Shown here one piece after another: positions 4,926-7,458 of a stretch of DNA of 7,458 bases (positions are counted from its first letter, which is position 1; the number at the start of each line of letters is the position of its first letter). The position numbers and the translations under genes were made by a program. Under the pieces are notes generated by a model. The model was not told the DNA's origin and did no database searches. It saw nothing but the letters and a program-made list of their open reading frames with translations. This stretch comes from Pseudomonadota bacterium (GTDB taxonomy: Bacteria; Pseudomonadota; Alphaproteobacteria; Rhizobiales; Methylopilaceae): contig JAEWEX010000013.1 of assembly GCA_023389135.1 (NCBI GenBank), positions 1 to 7,458 of the forward strand, given 5' to 3'.

Positions 4926-6533
4926 ATGGCGCCACGGGTGGTCACGGCCGACGCTGTCGCGGGGCTGGTGCGCGGCGGCGACACCATCATGATCGGCGGA
5001 TCCGGCAACGGCCACGCCGTGCCCGACAGCCTGATCGCCGCGGTGGGCGCCCGCTTCCGCGCCACCGGCGCGCCGGCGGCGCTCACCACGGTCCACCCCG
5101 TGGGCCTCGGCGACCGGTCCTCGCGCGGCATCGACCACCTGGCGGAGCCCGGCTGCCTGAAGCGGGTGGTGTGCGGCACGCTGGTGGACAGCGCCAGGGT
5201 GGAGAAGCTCGCGGCGGACAACCGCATCGAGGCCTACACCATCCCGCAGGGCGCGCTGTCCCAGCTCACCCGCGAGATGGCGGCGGGCCGCCCCGGCCTC
5301 GTCACCCATGTGGGCCTCAAGACCCATATCGACCCGCGCCTCGGCGGCGGCAAGCAGTCGACGCTGTGCAGCGAGGAGCTGGTGGAGGTCGTGGAGCTCG
5401 GCGGCCGCGAATGGCTGTTCTACAAGCCGTTCCGCGTCGACATCTGCTTCCTGCGCGGCACCACGGCCGACGAGGACGGCAACGTCACCATGGAGCACGA
5501 GGCGATCTTCGGCGAGATGATCTCCATGGCGCAGGCGACGCGGCGCGCCGGCGGCATCGTGGCGGTGGAGGTCAAGCGCCTCGCCAACCGGGGCACGCTG
5601 CCGCCCAAGCAGGTCAAGATCCCCGGCATGCTGGTCGACCTGGTCGTCGTCGAGCCGGCGCAGACGCAGACCTTCGTCACCGGCTACAGCCCGTCCTATG
5701 CGGGCGAGCTCAAGGTGCCGATGTCGCAGATCGCGCCGCTGCCGTTCTCGCCGCGCAAGGTGATCGCGCGGCGCGCGGCGCTGGAGCTGTTTCCCGGCGC
5801 CATCTGCAATCTGGGCTCGGGCATCTCCACCGGCATCGCCACCATCGCGGCGGAGGAGGGCGTGCTGAATACGGTGACGCTGACCAACGAGCAGGGGCTG
5901 ATCGGCGGCGCGCCGGCCACCGGCAACGAGGCGGGCGCCAGCCGCAACTTCCAGGCCATGATCGACCAGCCCTACCAGTTCGACTTCTACGACGGCGGCG
6001 GGCTCGACCTCGCCTTCCTCTCCTTCGCCGAGGTGGACGCCGCCTGCAACGTCAATGTCAGCCGCTTCGGCGACCGCATCATCGGGGTCGGCGGCTTCGT
6101 CAACATCAGCCAGAACGCGAAGAAGATCATGTTCTCCGGCACCTTCACCTCCGGCGGGCTCGACCTCGCCTGGGAGGGCGGGCGCATGACGGTCCGCAGC
6201 GAGGGCCGCGAGCGCAAGTTCGTGAAGGGCGTGCAGCAGCTGTCCTATTCCGGCGCCTACGCCGCCGAGCGCGGGCAGGCGGCGCTGTACATCACCGAAC
6301 GCGCGGTGTTCCGCCGCGACGCCCGCGGCCGGCTCGAGCTGATAGAGATCGGGCCGGGCGTGGAGCTGGAGCGCGACGTGCTGGCCCATATGGACTTCGC
6401 GCCGGAGGTGGCGCCCGACCTGCGCGTCATGGACGAACGGCTGTTCGATCCCGCGCCCATGGGACTGGCCGGCGACCTCTCCCGCGCTGGCCCGGCGGTG
6501 CGCTCGCCGCGGCTGGCGGAGCTGCCGGCATGA
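4926..6533 (+). CDS. Acyl-CoA:acetate/3-ketoacid CoA-transferase, YdiF-like fused form (family I)
   Basis: A 535-residue CoA-transferase with alpha and beta halves fused, the same size as E. coli YdiF (about 531). It moves CoA between acyl-CoA donors and free carboxylates, so it activates an acid for degradation without ATP. The N-terminal half has MIGGSGNGHAVPD at about 22-34, the glycine-rich CoA/oxyanion region. In the C-terminal half, TNEQGLIGG at about 320-328 places Glu322 in the ExG context where family I enzymes carry the glutamate that forms the glutamyl-CoA thioester. GSGISTGIA (297-305) begins the second half-domain. It starts at ATG 4926 with a strong ribosome site. Its TGA overlaps the ATG of the shikimate-dehydrogenase-like gene (ATGA), so the two are translationally coupled. 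A palindromic operator covers its promoter. Substrate cannot be read; relatives act on short-chain and 3-keto acids. True propionate-CoA transferase or an orphan pathway enzyme remain possible. Confidence 0.92.
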   Translation: MAPRVVTADAVAGLVRGGDTIMIGGSGNGHAVPDSLIAAVGARFRATGAPAALTTVHPVGLGDRSSRGIDHLAEPGCLKRVVCGTLVDSARVEKLAADNRIEAYTIPQGALSQLTREMAAGRPGLVTHVGLKTHIDPRLGGGKQSTLCSEELVEVVELGGREWLFYKPFRVDICFLRGTTADEDGNVTMEHEAIFGEMISMAQATRRAGGIVAVEVKRLANRGTLPPKQVKIPGMLVDLVVVEPAQTQTFVTGYSPSYAGELKVPMSQIAPLPFSPRKVIARRAALELFPGAICNLGSGISTGIATIAAEEGVLNTVTLTNEQGLIGGAPATGNEAGASRNFQAMIDQPYQFDFYDGGGLDLAFLSFAEVDAACNVNVSRFGDRIIGVGGFVNISQNAKKIMFSGTFTSGGLDLAWEGGRMTVRSEGRERKFVKGVQQLSYSGAYAAERGQAALYITERAVFRRDARGRLELIEIGPGVELERDVLAHMDFAPEVAPDLRVMDERLFDPAPMGLAGDLSRAGPAVRSPRLAELPA

Positions 6534-7324
6534 TCCTCGGCACCACCCGGCTCTACGCCATCATCGGCGACCCCATCGAGCACGTGCGCACGCCCATGGC
6601 GTTCAACGCGCATTTCGAGGCGCACGGCATCGACGCGGTGTGCCTGCCGATCCATGTGGGCCGCGACGACCTCGACCGCGGCTGGGCGGGGCTGAACGCC
6701 ATCCGCAACCTCGACGGCTTCATCGTCACCTCGCCGCACAAGGCCGGCGCGCTGCGCCTCGCCGACGCCGCGGCGGGCGACGCGGCGCTGGCGGGCGCGG
6801 TCAACACCGTGCGCCGCGAGCCGGACGGCCGATACACCGGGACGCTGCTGGACGGGCTCGGCTTCGTGGCGGGGCTGCGCCGCCACGGCCACGAGCCGGC
6901 GGGGCGCTCGGTCTACATCTCCGGGGCCGGCGGGGCGGGCAATGCGGTGGCCTTCGCGCTGGCGCGCGCCGGCGCCGCCGCGATCACGGTGCACAACCGC
7001 ACGCGGTCCAAGGCCGGGGATCTGGCGGCGCGGCTCGCCAGCGCCTGGCCGGACTGCCGCGTGGCGCTGGGCACCGCGGACCCGTCGGGCCACGACATGG
7101 CGGTCAACGCCACGTCGCTCGGCCTGCAGCCCGGCGACGCGCTGTCCTTCGACCTCGACGCCGCCAGCCCCGGCACGCTGGTGGCCGAGGTGGTGATGAA
7201 GCCCGACACGACCGCGCTTCTCGAGCGCGCCGCCGCGCGCGGCCACCCGGTCCATCGCGGCATCCACATGCTGGAGGGCCAGCTCTCCGAGATGATGGCC
7301 TTCTTCGGCCTGCCCCGCCCCTGA
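6530..7324 (+). CDS. Shikimate dehydrogenase-like oxidoreductase with a replaced substrate-binding motif
   Basis: A 264-residue member of the AroE/YdiB superfamily, normal in length. The NAD(P)-binding loop GAGGAG is at 132-137 and NRTRSK at 156-161 resembles the NADP-type NRTxxR/K motif. The catalytic pair is kept: Lys71 in VTSPHK and Asp108 in GTLLDGLGF, and Gln251 in MLEGQ is the usual C-terminal substrate contact. The N-terminal signature differs: where AroE has the serine pair HSxSPxxHN that holds the shikimate carboxylate, this protein reads HVRTPMAFN (18-26). The usual NTD before the catalytic Asp has become LLD. These changes argue against the aromatic amino acid pathway enzyme and for a relative working on another cyclic hydroxy- or keto-acid, as known for Ael1/SdhL/RifI-type homologues. 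The start codon overlaps the CoA-transferase stop by 4 nt, and fdxA follows after 13 nt, so it belongs to an inducible catabolic operon rather than an aro cluster. Confidence 0.88.
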   Translation: MILGTTRLYAIIGDPIEHVRTPMAFNAHFEAHGIDAVCLPIHVGRDDLDRGWAGLNAIRNLDGFIVTSPHKAGALRLADAAAGDAALAGAVNTVRREPDGRYTGTLLDGLGFVAGLRRHGHEPAGRSVYISGAGGAGNAVAFALARAGAAAITVHNRTRSKAGDLAARLASAWPDCRVALGTADPSGHDMAVNATSLGLQPGDALSFDLDAASPGTLVAEVVMKPDTTALLERAAARGHPVHRGIHMLEGQLSEMMAFFGLPRP

Positions 7325-7337
7325 GGACGCGCGCCCC

Positions 7338-7458
7338 ATGACCTACGTCGTCACCGAGAACTGCATCCGGTGCAAGTACATGGACTGTGTCGAGGTGTGT
7401 CCCGTGGACTGCTTCTACGAGGGCGACAACATGCTGGTGATCCACCCCGATGAGTGCA
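7338..7458 (+). CDS. fdxA: 7Fe ferredoxin, FdxA/FdI type (3' part cut by window edge)
   Basis: The first 40 codons of a small iron-sulphur protein that carries electrons in the cytoplasm; complete homologues have about 105-112 residues. The visible part matches Azotobacter ferredoxin I closely in pattern: Cys9, Cys17, Cys21-Pro, Cys25 and Cys40 correspond to FdI ligands 8, 16, 20, 24 and 39. The spacing CxxxxxxxCxxxCP is that of a [3Fe-4S] site plus one ligand to the [4Fe-4S] cluster. Cys12 corresponds to the extra, non-ligand Cys11 of FdI. ATG 7338 follows the dehydrogenase-like stop by 13 nt, with a modest GAGG at 7323-7326. As the third gene of the operon and facing fpr across a shared operator, it is the likely redox partner of that reductase. 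The second half with the remaining ligands lies outside the window. Confidence 0.93.
   Translation, partial: MTYVVTENCIRCKYMDCVEVCPVDCFYEGDNMLVIHPDEC

Noticed and set aside
4836..6389. A 517-codon minus-strand open frame opposite the CoA-transferase gene.
   Set aside because: It is the antisense shadow of a well-supported gene. It has no family motifs, is rich in Ala, Gly, Arg, His and Asp as expected for antisense of high-GC code, and would run over the divergent promoter region.
4868..6529. A possible giant fusion upstream of the shikimate-dehydrogenase-like protein (818-codon frame).
   Set aside because: The upstream part is a frame-shifted reading of the CoA-transferase gene, of low complexity. 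The dehydrogenase begins at ATG 6530 with a normal N-terminal strand (LYAIIGDP).

Overview
This window comes from a GC-rich bacterial chromosome or large replicon. Codon third positions are almost all G or C, and long open frames appear by chance on the antisense strand, as usual at such GC. The gene types suggest a proteobacterium, most likely an alphaproteobacterium: a Bug/TctC-type solute receptor, an Azotobacter-FdI-like 7Fe ferredoxin, a bacterial-type Fpr ending in AFVEK, and a YdiF-like CoA-transferase. That placement is an inference from gene content only. I see no rRNA, tRNA, CRISPR array or mobile element.

Left part (1-3718, all minus strand): a tightly packed operon. In transcription order it encodes a Gfo/Idh/MocA-family oxidoreductase, a small single-domain cupin (GTG start, 2 nt downstream), a DUF993 protein of the dihydrodipicolinate-synthase/aldolase TIM-barrel type (start overlaps the cupin stop), and, after an 81-nt gap, a periplasmic tricarboxylate-type solute-binding protein that runs off the left edge. 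This looks like uptake and oxidation or aldol-type breakdown of a small polar organic substrate, which the sequence does not identify.

Middle (3719-4925): an intergenic stretch with an operator-like palindrome and a GC-rich nested hairpin, then fpr (ferredoxin-NADP+ reductase, minus strand), then a divergent promoter region.

Right part (4926-7458, plus strand): a CoA-transferase gene overlapping by 4 nt a shikimate-dehydrogenase-like gene whose substrate-binding SxS motif has been replaced, followed after 13 nt by fdxA (7Fe ferredoxin), cut by the right edge.

The main unifying signal is a 16-bp inverted repeat present in two copies (3784-3799 and 4832-4847, 13 of 16 positions identical). 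They sit in front of the left operon and in the fpr/CoA-transferase divergent region. Both have a TTGACG box 28-29 bp upstream in the direction of transcription. In the divergent region the repeat fills the spacer of a candidate fpr promoter and covers the predicted start point of the CoA-transferase promoter. One regulator encoded outside the window therefore probably controls all three transcription units. The working model is a substrate-induced catabolic locus: import (Bug receptor), CoA activation, two NAD(P)-dependent dehydrogenases, an aldolase-like enzyme, and an Fpr/FdxA redox pair that would serve an oxygenase or another ferredoxin-dependent enzyme not in view.
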